This document shows, piece by piece, positions 13,539 to 21,399 of a stretch of 25,945 bases of DNA (within the stretch, counting starts at the first letter, position 1; the number at the start of each line of letters is the position of its first letter). The notes under the pieces were generated by a model. The model had not been told where the DNA came from. It searched no databases and saw nothing but the letters and a program-made list of their open reading frames with translations. Source of the DNA: M3007 sp964481485 (lineage in GTDB: Bacteria; Bacteroidota; Bacteroidia; Chitinophagales; Saprospiraceae); the NCBI GenBank assembly GCA_964481485.1, contig CAYZVM010000072.1:1-25945 (forward strand), read 5' to 3'. The translations under genes and the position numbers were made by a program.

Positions 13539-15025
13539 TAAAAGTCGTAGCACTTGATTTTCCCCCGCTTTTGGCGGCCCCGGCTGCCGCTGCTTTTTCT
13601 CAGCCCGCTGCCTTCCCGGCTGCCGAACGAAAAAGCATTGATTTTCAGGCCGACATAAAAATCCGCGCCCGTCAGTTTTTCTTTCGTAAAAAAACTATTG
13701 AGGTTGTCCGTCCCCAAATAGAGAAAACCCAGCCGCGCCGCCACGCCCATCCGCAATGACTGCCAATCGTTCAAAACCACGGGCAGCGAAAATGAAAACC
13801 AACGATGCTCAAAACGCGGCACAACGGCGAGCGTGCTTGGTCTTTGCAGACCGTATTTCAACAACTTGACCCGCTGCACCAGTAACCCGCTCGCATAAAA
13901 GCGCGGCGCAATTTTGACATCCAATTGTACGGACAACGCCGTCGGCAAACCCATAGAAAACGAGCGCGACTGCAACGATGCAGCCGGGTCGCCGAGAAAA
14001 GCTTGGCTGGCATCTTCAATCAATTCGTGCGGGTTGTCGGCAGGCGGGAAATCCGCTTCGCTCACCGTCACCGTCGTGTCGAATTCGATGTGGTGCTTTT
14101 CTGCCGTGTTGCCAAAACGCATAAAACCCACGTCGAGCAGCGATACGCCGAGCCGCCAAGCATAATCGGTATCTGTGTTGCCTTCTTCGTCGGGTGCCGC
14201 CCACACGAAACCGACATCAAGGCCCAAGCCCTTGCCCTGCACCCGGGCACGGACGGAATCGGGATTGTCCGTGAAATTGCCCGTGGTGAGCGCGTAGTCC
14301 CAGCGGGCACTGCCGAACGCCACCGTGTCGCCCTGCTGTTGGGTGTAGTCAAAATTCGATTGGGCGCGGGTGTAAAATCCCTCCATGCCGAGCAGCAACC
14401 GGGGGGTAACGCCCCAAGCCGTGTAAATATCGCGGTCGGTATTCCGGCGGCTGTAATGCAGCCCAATCTCGCCCCACGCCATGCCTTGCAGGCCAGTCGG
14501 CGGTATGTTAACTGTTTGACCGACAGGAATATCGCTGATGGTTCGGTAGGCGAGTACTTCGGGGATGCGGTACGCCGAAATGCCCGTTCGGAAAGCCGTG
14601 ACGAGGCCAATCACGTTGTTTTCCCCAAAACGGAAGCTGAACGATGGGCCTGTGACGCGCGATTGCACCACGGCACACATTTTTCTTTTTGCATCAAAAT
14701 AGTCGAGGAAAATGGCATCGCGGACGGGCGGGTTTTCTCCCGAAGTATCGCTCACCGCCACGATGTTGTCCGAATTGCGGAGCGCGTTTTGGAGGCTGGT
14801 TTTTTGCAAAAAAGCATAATTGTTTTCCAAAAAAATATCTGCCGAAAAGAGACTGACCTCCCAGTTGTTGGGGTTGAAAGCCGTATTCGCGGGGTTGAGC
14901 GCAGCACTGTAAATCCCAGCATGACGCTCAAGCCGCATACCGAGTTGTTCTTGCGAAAAAATAGTGTTTGTAAAAAAGAAAATAACGAGGGAGGCCGCAA
15001 GGAGGCGGAAAGAGAATTGGTGCAT
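13538..15025 (-). CDS. DUF5723-like outer-membrane protein
   Basis: The 495-residue product has a signal peptide (MHQFSFRLLAASLVIFFFTNTIFSQ). It then shows LERHAGIYSAALNPANTAFN, the opening seen in exported DUF5723-type proteins, in which the N-terminal segment has a PAN motif, followed by long strand-rich sequence (FSFRFGENNVIGLVTAFRTG, GEIGLHYSRR, RLLLGMEGFYTRAQ, LGLDVGFVWAAP, FADYAWRLGVSLLDVGFMRF-like), and a final VGLKINAFSFGS. The last about 25 residues (KSSGSRGRQKRGKIKCYDF) are basic and lack family character. That tail abuts the palindrome at its stop, so it may be an extension caused by the palindrome arriving there. Gene order follows M16 after 21 nt. Function unknown. Confidence 0.8.
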   Translation of the reverse strand: MHQFSFRLLAASLVIFFFTNTIFSQEQLGMRLERHAGIYSAALNPANTAFNPNNWEVSLFSADIFLENNYAFLQKTSLQNALRNSDNIVAVSDTSGENPPVRDAIFLDYFDAKRKMCAVVQSRVTGPSFSFRFGENNVIGLVTAFRTGISAYRIPEVLAYRTISDIPVGQTVNIPPTGLQGMAWGEIGLHYSRRNTDRDIYTAWGVTPRLLLGMEGFYTRAQSNFDYTQQQGDTVAFGSARWDYALTTGNFTDNPDSVRARVQGKGLGLDVGFVWAAPDEEGNTDTDYAWRLGVSLLDVGFMRFGNTAEKHHIEFDTTVTVSEADFPPADNPHELIEDASQAFLGDPAASLQSRSFSMGLPTALSVQLDVKIAPRFYASGLLVQRVKLLKYGLQRPSTLAVVPRFEHRWFSFSLPVVLNDWQSLRMGVAARLGFLYLGTDNLNSFFTKEKLTGADFYVGLKINAFSFGSREGSGLRKSSGSRGRQKRGKIKCYDF

Positions 15026-15046
15026 GAATCGGAGGATTAGGAGGAT

Positions 15047-16285
15047 TTACGCAGGAACGTAAATCAGCACAGCCGAATTGTTTGCCTGAAAGAGGTCATT
15101 GGCCACCCGGTGCATATCGGCGGGTGTGACGGCGAGGTAGGTTTCCACCTCTTCGTTCATGAGTTCGGCGCGGTCGAGCAGTTCGTAGAAAGCTAAGTTT
15201 TGGGCTTTGTTCAGCACGCTCGTTTCCGAAAAAACGACGGTGCTTTCAAAACGGTGCTGGATTTTTTGCAGTTCGCGGGTATCAATCGGCTCATTTTTCA
15301 GCAAATCCAATTCTTCCCAAATCGCGGCCAATGCCTCGTCGGGCGAAACGCCTTCGGACGGGCGACCTTCTATGACGAGCAGACCTGGGTCAACATTGGC
15401 GGTGATATAGGCATCAATTTGGGAAAACACCTGCCGCTCTTTCAGCAAACGGCGGTAAAGACGCGACGATGGCCCTTGCGCCAACACATCGGACAGTAAA
15501 TCAACGGAATAGAAATCTGGGTGCAGCCGCGCCGGGGTGCGAAAAGCGAGATATACGGCTGGCACGGGTGCATTGGCGGAGCGGATTTCGCGGCGCACCG
15601 GGGCAGATTGCGGCGGCTCGGCGGGCAATTGGCGGTGGGCAGCTGGGCCGGGCGGGATGGCCGCAAACCATTTTTCGGCCAGCCGGAAAGCCTCGTCGGA
15701 GCGGATGTTGCCGGCCACAGACAGCACGGCGTTATTGGGAGTGTACCAGTTTTTGTAAAATGCTTTTACGTCGTCGAGCGTGGCGTTTTCCACGTGTTCC
15801 GGCGAAAGGCCAATGACCGGCCACCGGTACGGGTGCGCGTGGTACATCAGTTCGGAAAGGTGGTGCCAAGAGTCGCCGTAGGGTTCGTTGAGGCAAGTTT
15901 CTTTGAATTCCTCGACCACGACTTTTTGTTGAACGGAGAAAGTTTTTTGAGAAATGTTCAGCGCGAGCATTCGGTCACTTTCGAGCCAGAGAGCCGTTTC
16001 GAGGTTTTCGGCGGGCAATATTTCGTAAAAAGTTGTGTAATCGTTGGTGGTGTAGGCGTTGTTTTCGCCACCGGCGCGCTGGAGCGGGTCGTCAAAATCG
16101 GGTGCATGGCGGCTGCCCGCAAACATGAGATGCTCGAAAAGGTGTGCGAAGCCGGTTTTGTCGGGCTGCTCATCGCGGGAGCCGACGTAATAAGTGACGT
16201 TGACGGCCACGAGCGGCGTGGAAGTATCCTCGTGTACAATGATGCGGAGGCCGTTGGGGAGCGTTTGGCGGGTGAAATGAACCAT
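15047..16285 (-). CDS. M16 family zinc peptidase
   Basis: The 412-residue product is a one-chain insulinase/pitrilysin-type metalloprotease. The inverted zinc motif HxxEH is at His48-Glu51-His52 (GFAHLFEHLMFAG), and the third ligand Glu is expected in VVVEEFKET (about residues 122-130). Other family marks are GGENNAYTTNDYTTFYEILP, HPYRWPVIG, FYKNWYTPNNAVLSVAGNI and the later LAFRTPARLHPDFY and GPSSRLYRRLLKER. There is no signal peptide, so it is probably cytoplasmic, unless exported by other means. It begins 3 nt after the TerC stop and is followed 21 nt later by the DUF5723 gene, so the three form an operon. Typical bacterial partners (a second, inactive M16 subunit) are absent here. Confidence 0.95.
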   Translation of the reverse strand: MVHFTRQTLPNGLRIIVHEDTSTPLVAVNVTYYVGSRDEQPDKTGFAHLFEHLMFAGSRHAPDFDDPLQRAGGENNAYTTNDYTTFYEILPAENLETALWLESDRMLALNISQKTFSVQQKVVVEEFKETCLNEPYGDSWHHLSELMYHAHPYRWPVIGLSPEHVENATLDDVKAFYKNWYTPNNAVLSVAGNIRSDEAFRLAEKWFAAIPPGPAAHRQLPAEPPQSAPVRREIRSANAPVPAVYLAFRTPARLHPDFYSVDLLSDVLAQGPSSRLYRRLLKERQVFSQIDAYITANVDPGLLVIEGRPSEGVSPDEALAAIWEELDLLKNEPIDTRELQKIQHRFESTVVFSETSVLNKAQNLAFYELLDRAELMNEEVETYLAVTPADMHRVANDLFQANNSAVLIYVPA

Positions 16286-16287
16286 TT

Positions 16288-17310
16288 TTATCCTTCTCGA
16301 AATTTCGGTTTTTGCTCGTAAGGAAGAGGGAGGGGAAGCGGGGATGAGAGCTGTCTATTTTGAAAATTCAGGGTCGTCCGCAGAGGTGTGCGGGGCGAAG
16401 GCCCTGATTGCCAATTGACATTTAAGTGATGAGGTTGCCGTTCGGCAAGCACCTCTTTTCTTTCGGCGACTTCATTATTTATACTCGGCTGCCCGTTTTG
16501 GGCGGGCGTATGCGGGGTTCCGTTCAGTTGCACATCGGCCACCTGTTTTGCGGGTTTGGGCCACCCGAAAAAACGCGAGGTCAGGATTGGCACAAAGAAA
16601 AAGCCCGCCGTGATGATGGAAAAAACGAGGTCAGTGGCTTCGCTTTCAATGTTTTGCGCCCAAGCAGTGTGTTTGTAAAAATGGCTTGGAAGCGCCAAAA
16701 AGAGTTTGAAACCGAGGATGCCGATGACCAAAAAGGCGCTCGTTTCGAGAAAGGGAAAACGCTCCAGCAGTTTCACAAACCACTGTGCCACAAAGCGCAT
16801 GGCGAGAATGCCGATGAATACGCCGATGCAAATCAGCCAGATATTGTCGGTGAAAGCCACCGCGGCGAACACATTGTCGAGCGAAAAAGCCAAGTCCATG
16901 ATTTCTACCGCCACCACGGTTGCCCAGAAAGAGCCGATGAGGCCGTAGGATATTTTGTAAAACCATTTCTCCTCTTTCACGAGCAGGTCGTCCTCTTTTT
17001 GGGGCGTGGATTTACCTTTGAAATAGCCATACGCGAGGTACAACAGGTAAAAACCGCCGAGGGGTTTGAGCCACCAGATTTGGATAAGCCATGCCGCGAA
17101 AATGAGACAGAGACCGCGGAAAACGTATGCTCCCAAGATGCCGTAGCGCAGTGCGCGGGCGCGTTGGTGCTGCGGCAAGTCCATGACCATCGTAGCGAGT
17201 ACTGCGGCATTGTCAACGGACAGGAGGCTTTCAATAATGATGAGGTTGAGTATGATAATCAGCGCGTTGTCCCAATCAGCGCCGAGGATTTGCTGCAAAA
17301 TTTCAGTCAT
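16288..17310 (-). CDS. TerC family membrane protein with long C-terminal tail
   Basis: The 340-residue product is a TerC/Alx-type integral membrane protein. The first about 235 residues carry at least seven hydrophobic segments and the two family repeats LLSVDNAAVLATMV and LAFSLDNVFAAVAF, each with a conserved Asp-Asn, which are implicated in metal handling (manganese efflux in some relatives). Residues about 240-340 are a hydrophilic, low-complexity tail (NGTPHTPAQNGQPSINNEV, and later PSPRTPLRTTLNFQ and SPLPLPLPYEQKPKFREG). Part of this tail is encoded by a palindromic segment, so it looks like intergenic DNA captured into the reading frame. It is first in an operon with the M16 peptidase. 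Confidence 0.92.
   Translation of the reverse strand: MTEILQQILGADWDNALIIILNLIIIESLLSVDNAAVLATMVMDLPQHQRARALRYGILGAYVFRGLCLIFAAWLIQIWWLKPLGGFYLLYLAYGYFKGKSTPQKEDDLLVKEEKWFYKISYGLIGSFWATVVAVEIMDLAFSLDNVFAAVAFTDNIWLICIGVFIGILAMRFVAQWFVKLLERFPFLETSAFLVIGILGFKLFLALPSHFYKHTAWAQNIESEATDLVFSIITAGFFFVPILTSRFFGWPKPAKQVADVQLNGTPHTPAQNGQPSINNEVAERKEVLAERQPHHLNVNWQSGPSPRTPLRTTLNFQNRQLSSPLPLPLPYEQKPKFREG
16369..16406. repeat. imperfect palindrome inside the terC tail
   Basis: cagggtc (16369-16375) pairs with ggccctg (16400-16406, one wobble), with an inner ccgca / tgcgg stem. It encodes about residues 302-314 of the TerC-like protein, outside the conserved membrane domain. Confidence 0.55.
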
Positions 17311-17518
17311 GTCAAAACAGCCCTTTTAAAGGATTAACAAAACAGCATTCGGGGGCAAATGATGTGAGAATAAAGCGTGGCACTTGTTTGGGGCTGCAAA
17401 AATGACATTTTTCAGACAGATTCTGCAAACAAAGAACAAGCAACGCGCTCACCGGAAGGTGAAGGCAAGCTGTCAGCAAAATCCTTACCAAGAAAATCAG
17501 GGTCGAATCCGTTGCGGT

Positions 17519-17547
17519 AGTTGAATTGGTCGCACACCAATTCAACT
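17519..17547. repeat. perfect 12-bp hairpin just past the coiled-coil gene
   Basis: agttgaattggt (17519-17530) and accaattcaact (17536-17547) pair perfectly around a 5-nt loop, starting 1 nt after the minus-strand stop codon at 17549-17551. No T-run follows on the minus strand. The rest of the gap to terC (17311-17518) shows nothing recognisable. Confidence 0.85.
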
Positions 17548-17548
17548 C

Positions 17549-18058
17549 TTACTCCTGCTCCTGCGCTTGTTTCAGCAGCACCTCCGAATCTTTGAGCAGT
17601 TGGTCCAGTTCGCGTTGGAGCACCTCTTTTCGGCGTGTTTGGTCGGCAGATTTTGCGGCTTTTTCTTGTTCGGCCTTGGCTTTCAGGCCTTTTTTGGGAA
17701 CCGGGGCATCGGCGATTGCCTGGTCGCCCTGTTCGATGCTGTCGAGTTGGGTTTGAAGATTTGCTTTGCGCTGCTCCAACTCGTCGAGGCGCTGGATGAA
17801 TTTGGCGTCCAGATGTTGGGCGCGTTCGCGCACGGCTTTGTACGCGCCGCCGAGTTTGGCGAGCGCGGTGTCGTATTTGCCCGCGTCAAATTTTTCCTTT
17901 TCCGACTTCACCAATTGGCCCACCGACACCACCACATCCTTCATTTCGCCAAAAATCTTGCGCGAGGTATCCTTTTCTGCGTCGGTGCCAAAGAAGTAAT
18001 TGTAAATCAAGATGCCCGCCACCAAAAGGGCGCCTATTTTGAGGATGGAGCGTATCAT
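17549..18058 (-). CDS. membrane-anchored coiled-coil protein
   Basis: The 169-residue product opens with one transmembrane segment (IRSILKIGALLVAGILIYNY). The rest is highly charged and helical, with two probable coiled-coil stretches, about residues 80-112 (AQHLDAKFIQRLDELEQRK and onward) and 126-169 (KAEQEKAAKSADQTRRKE and onward), separated by a Pro-containing break (ADAPVPKKG). No enzyme motif is seen. It is not recognised as a named family; topology predicts an inner-membrane anchor with the body on one side. Its own hairpin follows the stop, and a large palindrome lies upstream. Confidence 0.75.
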   Translation of the reverse strand: MIRSILKIGALLVAGILIYNYFFGTDAEKDTSRKIFGEMKDVVVSVGQLVKSEKEKFDAGKYDTALAKLGGAYKAVRERAQHLDAKFIQRLDELEQRKANLQTQLDSIEQGDQAIADAPVPKKGLKAKAEQEKAAKSADQTRRKEVLQRELDQLLKDSEVLLKQAQEQE

Positions 18059-18088
18059 AGTTATTTCGTTTTGAAGGTGAAAGGTTTG

Positions 18089-18254
18089 GGCTCATGTTCC
18101 CAATTGGCTGACAAGATTATGTTTTGACAAAAATGTGTTTCGACAGGATTGACAAGATTTACAGGATTCGATTGGCTGTTTTCAAAAAACCCTGTAAATC
18201 TTGTCAATCCTGTCGAAAGAAAAAAACTGTGTCAGCGTGAAAGGAACATGAGCC
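18089..18254. repeat. 166-bp nested palindrome, intergenic
   Basis: Inner arms 18138-18165 and 18191-18218 are perfect 28-nt reverse complements with a 25-nt loop, beginning with tttcgacaggattgacaag. Outer arms 18089-18113 and 18230-18254 share ggctcatgttcc and gctgaca at the same spacing, with six unmatched bases between. The whole could fold as one long hairpin. It lies between the coiled-coil gene and the TIR locus and has no recognised coding capacity. Confidence 0.93.
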
Positions 18255-18391
18255 AAAGTTTGTGTGTGCAAAGATAATCAGCGCCTGCTCAAAATTGCCC
18301 AAAAGTGCCGGTGCGGGTTGGCGGCAATTCCTGCCCAAAAAACCGGGCGCCACAAAAAGAAAGGCTGCGCCTCGGCTGCGGATTTTCTTTT

Positions 18392-18399
18392 TACTTTTG
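18392..18399 (+). promoter_or_regulatory. putative -7 box (TACTTTTG) of the truncated TIR copy
   Basis: A perfect TAnnTTTG match 26 nt before the ATG at 18426, spaced like a normal gene start. It presumably once drove a full TIR gene, or now drives the whole TIR locus. Confidence 0.6.
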
Positions 18400-18425
18400 C
18401 TGGCTCGCAACCAGCCGAACGAAAC

Positions 18426-18509
18426 ATGAGCGCAGCGCTTAAAATCTTTATCATTTACGCCAGAGAGGACGAATCTTACAAAAAAATCATCAAGATTTTT
18501 CAACATTAA
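18426..18509 (+). pseudogene. truncated duplicate of the TIR gene 5' end
   Basis: The frame encodes 27 residues, MSAALKIFIIYAREDESYKK and then IIKIFQH, then stops at TAA. Its first 20 codons match those of the full TIR-TPR gene at 18938 (MSVPLRIFIIYAREDESFKT): 53 of 60 bases agree by my hand count, including 28 identical bases at 18450-18477 and 18962-18989. After that the two diverge completely. It is therefore a promoter plus the first strand of a TIR domain, followed by unrelated sequence. It may be a remnant of a tandem copy, or a short translated leader. Confidence 0.8.
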
Positions 18510-18519
18510 AACTCCGGAT

Positions 18520-18527
18520 TATTTTTG
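18520..18527 (+). promoter_or_regulatory. putative -7 box (TATTTTTG) of the 116-residue gene
   Basis: TATTTTTGC fits TAnnTTTG and lies 42 nt before ATG 18570, just after the truncated TIR copy ends. It could give the following gene its own transcript. Confidence 0.45.
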
Positions 18528-18569
18528 CTGCTTCTTTATCGCTTAATTTCTTAAAAACAAATTTGACCA

Positions 18570-18920
18570 ATGACAAAAGAAGAAATCATTGACCGACTAG
18601 AAACTCTTTGTGATACCACTTCCACTTCAGGTTATGCGGGACGCAATTTTCGCATTCATCAGCAAAACCGAAATAGTTTTGATGGACGCGAAGGCAACCA
18701 CATAGATTGGAGTGAGCCTCGGAACATCACTATAACTTTTACTAAACTTCGACCCACTCAGGCCTTCAAAAAAGCTTCAGAAAAAGAGACCTTTTTAGGC
18801 AAAGTTGGGACATTCTTGTTCGAAGCAGCGGGTGAGATTCATAAAAATCAAACGGAGAGAGAAAATGCGAAACGGGTCGTCATTCCTTTTAGGTTTGTTA
18901 CTGGCGTTGGATTTAAGTAA
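18570..18920 (+). CDS. unrecognised 116-residue protein in the TIR locus
   Basis: The product begins MTKEEIIDRLETLCDTTST, continues with SGYAGRNFRIHQQNRNSFDG and NHIDWSEPRNITITFTKLRP, then FKKASEKETFLGKVGTFLFE and AAGEIHKNQTERENAKRVV, ending FRFVTGVGFK. It has no signal peptide, no transmembrane segment, and no motif I can name. It looks like a small soluble mixed alpha/beta protein. It lies between the truncated TIR start and the full TIR gene, 17 nt before the latter, so the two are probably co-transcribed and may act together. It is A/T-richer than its housekeeping neighbours, which fits an acquired cassette. Function unknown. Confidence 0.65.
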   Translation: MTKEEIIDRLETLCDTTSTSGYAGRNFRIHQQNRNSFDGREGNHIDWSEPRNITITFTKLRPTQAFKKASEKETFLGKVGTFLFEAAGEIHKNQTERENAKRVVIPFRFVTGVGFK

Positions 18921-18937
18921 ATTCAAAAAACTAATGT

Positions 18938-20026
18938 ATGAGCGTGCCGCTGAGAATCTTCATCATTTACGCCAGAGAGGACGAATCTTTCAAAACCAGC
19001 CTACTCAAGGCCTTTAAGCCGCTGCATCGGTCAGGGAAAATTGAGATTTTCCACGACGGCCTCATCAAACCCGGCGAGCGCTGGGAGGAAGCTATTTTGG
19101 GAAACCTGCGCACGGCGCACATCATTCTGCCCTTGGTAAGCACCGATTTTTTTGATTCCGAATTTATCCACGAAGTGGAGTTCAAAAAAGCCGTGGAGCG
19201 CTACAACAAAGGCGAAACGTTCATTATCCCCATTATTTTAAAACATTGCGGCTGGAAACACGACCCGGTTATCCCAACCCTGCAAGTGCTTCCGAAAGAT
19301 GGCAAGCCTGTGGAGACTTGGGTTTTTCAAGGGGAAGCTTGGGAGCAGATACTCGATGCGGTACATGAAGTGACGGAGCAGGTGGTGGAGAAAAAACGTA
19401 AGGAAAAAGAACATAAAGAGACCGACGCCAGGCGCAAAAAAGAAGAGGTTGAGGCAAAAAAAAGAAAGGAAGAAGCAGAGCGATTTTTTGACTTAGGGCT
19501 GAAAGCAACTGATGCCCTCGAAAAAATAGAGTACTACTCAAAGGTCATCGAACTTGACCCTTATCATGCCGAAGCCTACGCAAGGCGAGGGGCAAATAAA
19601 TCTCTTTTGGGTGATGACATTGAAGCTATCAAAGACTGTAACCAGGCCATCCACATCAATCCAGACATCCCTATCGCCTTCAGCAACAGAGGAAATGCAA
19701 AATACAATTTAGGCTTATACGCTGGAGCCATTAAAGACTACGACCAAGCCATACGTATAAAGCCGGATGATGTTGACCCGTTTAACAACAGAGGAATGGC
19801 AAAAGACAATTTAGGCCAACACGCTGAAGCCATCAAAGACTACGACCAAGCCCTACGTCTCAAACCGGATTATGCCCTCGTATTCAACAACAGAGGAGTG
19901 ACAAAAGAAAACTTGGGCCTGTTTGAAGAAGCCAAAAAAGACTATCAAAAAGCCCTTAGTATTGACTCAAATTATGAAAGAGCCAAAAACAATCTGAAAA
20001 GTCTGGAAGCAAAAATGAAAAAATAA
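18938..20026 (+). CDS. TIR domain-TPR repeat protein
   Basis: The 362-residue product has an N-terminal bacterial TIR domain (about residues 4-146): LRIFIIYAREDESF, FHDGLIKPGERWEE, ILPLVSTDFFDSEFIHEVEF with the candidate catalytic Glu79 or Glu81, KAVERYNKGETFIIPIILKH, and VLPKDGKPVETW. A charged helical linker follows (about 148-182, KKRKEKEHKETDARRKKEE). Then there are four or more TPR units (about 183-360), with repeats such as AYARRGANKSLLGDDIEAIK, AFSNRGNAKYNLGLYAGAIK and PFNNRGMAKDNLGQHAEAIK. Many bacterial TIR domains hydrolyse NAD+ or make cyclic ADP-ribose signals in antiviral immunity. That role here is inferred; no ThsA, cyclase or SAVED partner lies nearby. Co-directional with the 116-residue gene. 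Confidence 0.93.
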   Translation: MSVPLRIFIIYAREDESFKTSLLKAFKPLHRSGKIEIFHDGLIKPGERWEEAILGNLRTAHIILPLVSTDFFDSEFIHEVEFKKAVERYNKGETFIIPIILKHCGWKHDPVIPTLQVLPKDGKPVETWVFQGEAWEQILDAVHEVTEQVVEKKRKEKEHKETDARRKKEEVEAKKRKEEAERFFDLGLKATDALEKIEYYSKVIELDPYHAEAYARRGANKSLLGDDIEAIKDCNQAIHINPDIPIAFSNRGNAKYNLGLYAGAIKDYDQAIRIKPDDVDPFNNRGMAKDNLGQHAEAIKDYDQALRLKPDYALVFNNRGVTKENLGLFEEAKKDYQKALSIDSNYERAKNNLKSLEAKMKK

Positions 20027-20084
20027 AACCTCAGAACCAATCTTCAAGCCCCGAAACCAGAAACCTTCTAACCCGCTTCCCCCC

Positions 20085-21353
20085 ATGCGCGAATCCTTCC
20101 TCCACTTTCTCTGGCGCTGGCGGCGCTTCGACGCGCAAAACCTCCACACCACCGACGGCCAATCGCTTGAAATCCTGCACCCCGGCGAATGGAACGACCA
20201 CGCCGGGCCGGACTTTTTCAACGCCCGCCTGCGCATCGGCGACACTGTTTGGGCGGGCAACGTGGAGCTCCATCTCCGCGCCTCCGAGTGGCTCGCCCAC
20301 CGCCACAGCGACGACGCGGCTTACGACAACGTGGTGCTGCACGTCGTGTTCGACGACGACCAGCCCATCACGCGCGCATCGGGCGAGCGGATTCCTTGTC
20401 TGGAGTTGAAAGGCCGTATCCCCGCCAAGATTCTGGAAAATTACCAGCGACTCGAACACGAGCGCGCGTGGATTCCCTGTCAGCATTTTTTCAAAAACAT
20501 CCCCGGCATCGTGCGGCTCAACTGGCTCGACCGGCTGCTGGTGGAGCGGCTGGAACAAAAAACCGCCGCCGTCGCCGAGATGCTCGCAGCGACGGAAAAT
20601 CATTGGGAAGAAGCGTTCTACCGACTGCTGGCGCGCAATTTCGGCCTGAAAGTCAACGCCGAACCTTTCGAGGCGCTGGCGCGGTCGCTGCCGCTGCTGA
20701 CGCTGGCAAAGCACAAAAACGACGCAAAACAGGTAGAGGCACTCCTCTTCGGGCAGGCTGGTTTTTTGGAAGAAACCTTCAACGACGAGTGGCCGAAGGC
20801 GTTGGCGCAGGAATACAAGTTCTTGAGACACAAGTACAACCTCGCGCCGTTGGCGGCTTCGCAGTGGAAGTTTTTGCGGCTCAGGCCGGCCAATTTTCCC
20901 ACCGTGCGGCTGGCGCAATTCGCCGCGCTCGTGCATCAGTCGGCGCATTTGTTCTCCAAAATATTAGAAGCGAAAAACCTGCGCGAACTCGAAAACCTCT
21001 TCGATGTGCAGCCCGGCGACTACTGGCTCACCCATTTTCAGTTCGATAAACCCTCGGTGAAACGCGCCAAACATCTTGGCCGAGACTTCGTGCATCTCCT
21101 GATTATCAACACCATAGCGCCCTTTCTTTTTCATTATGGCAAAACGCGGGAGCAAGAGGATTTTCAAAAACGCGCCCTGCGCCTGCTCGAAGAACTGCCG
21201 CCCGAAGCCAACGCCATCGTGGACGGCTGGGCAGATTTGGAGGTTTCGGCCAAAAACGCTTACCAGACACAGGCGCTCATTCACCTGAAAACGCGGTATT
21301 GCGACGCGAAACGGTGTTTGGAATGCGCGATTGGGAATGTGATTTTGAAGTAG
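20085..21353 (+). CDS. DUF2851 family protein
   Basis: The 422-residue product matches the DUF2851 family found throughout Bacteroidota: FLHFLWRWRRFDAQNLHTTDG, the central HPGEWNDHAGPDFFNARLRI, WAGNVELHLRASEWLAHRHS, DNVVLHVVFDDD, then FEALARSLPLLTLAKHKN and the C-terminal Cys motif TRYCDAKRCLECAIGNVILK. The family has an unknown role. No signal peptide is present, so it should be cytoplasmic. It is strikingly GC-rich compared with the TIR locus 59 nt upstream, marking the return to core-like DNA. No terminator is seen at its end. Confidence 0.92.
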   Translation: MRESFLHFLWRWRRFDAQNLHTTDGQSLEILHPGEWNDHAGPDFFNARLRIGDTVWAGNVELHLRASEWLAHRHSDDAAYDNVVLHVVFDDDQPITRASGERIPCLELKGRIPAKILENYQRLEHERAWIPCQHFFKNIPGIVRLNWLDRLLVERLEQKTAAVAEMLAATENHWEEAFYRLLARNFGLKVNAEPFEALARSLPLLTLAKHKNDAKQVEALLFGQAGFLEETFNDEWPKALAQEYKFLRHKYNLAPLAASQWKFLRLRPANFPTVRLAQFAALVHQSAHLFSKILEAKNLRELENLFDVQPGDYWLTHFQFDKPSVKRAKHLGRDFVHLLIINTIAPFLFHYGKTREQEDFQKRALRLLEELPPEANAIVDGWADLEVSAKNAYQTQALIHLKTRYCDAKRCLECAIGNVILK

Positions 21354-21399
21354 CACCCATCTCCACCATCTCAATTTTCAAATTAAGTGCGGGGCAAGA

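Noticed and set aside
17312..17545. 77-codon minus-strand frame between terC and the coiled-coil gene
   Set aside because: Cys-rich, no motif or promoter, and it covers the hairpin after the neighbouring gene; probably chance.
18089..18254. CRISPR array or tRNA-like structure
   Set aside because: There are inverted, not direct, repeats with no regular spacers, and no tRNA arm pattern; it is a palindrome. I saw no CRISPR or tRNA elsewhere in the window.
18938..20026. Complete Thoeris system
   Set aside because: Only a TIR protein is present, fused to TPRs; no ThsA-type SLOG/NADase or transmembrane partner is in the window.
20189..21049. 286-codon frame overlapping DUF2851 in another plus frame
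   Set aside because: Arg/Ala/Gly-rich product, no domain; the overlapping DUF2851 frame shows clear family motifs.
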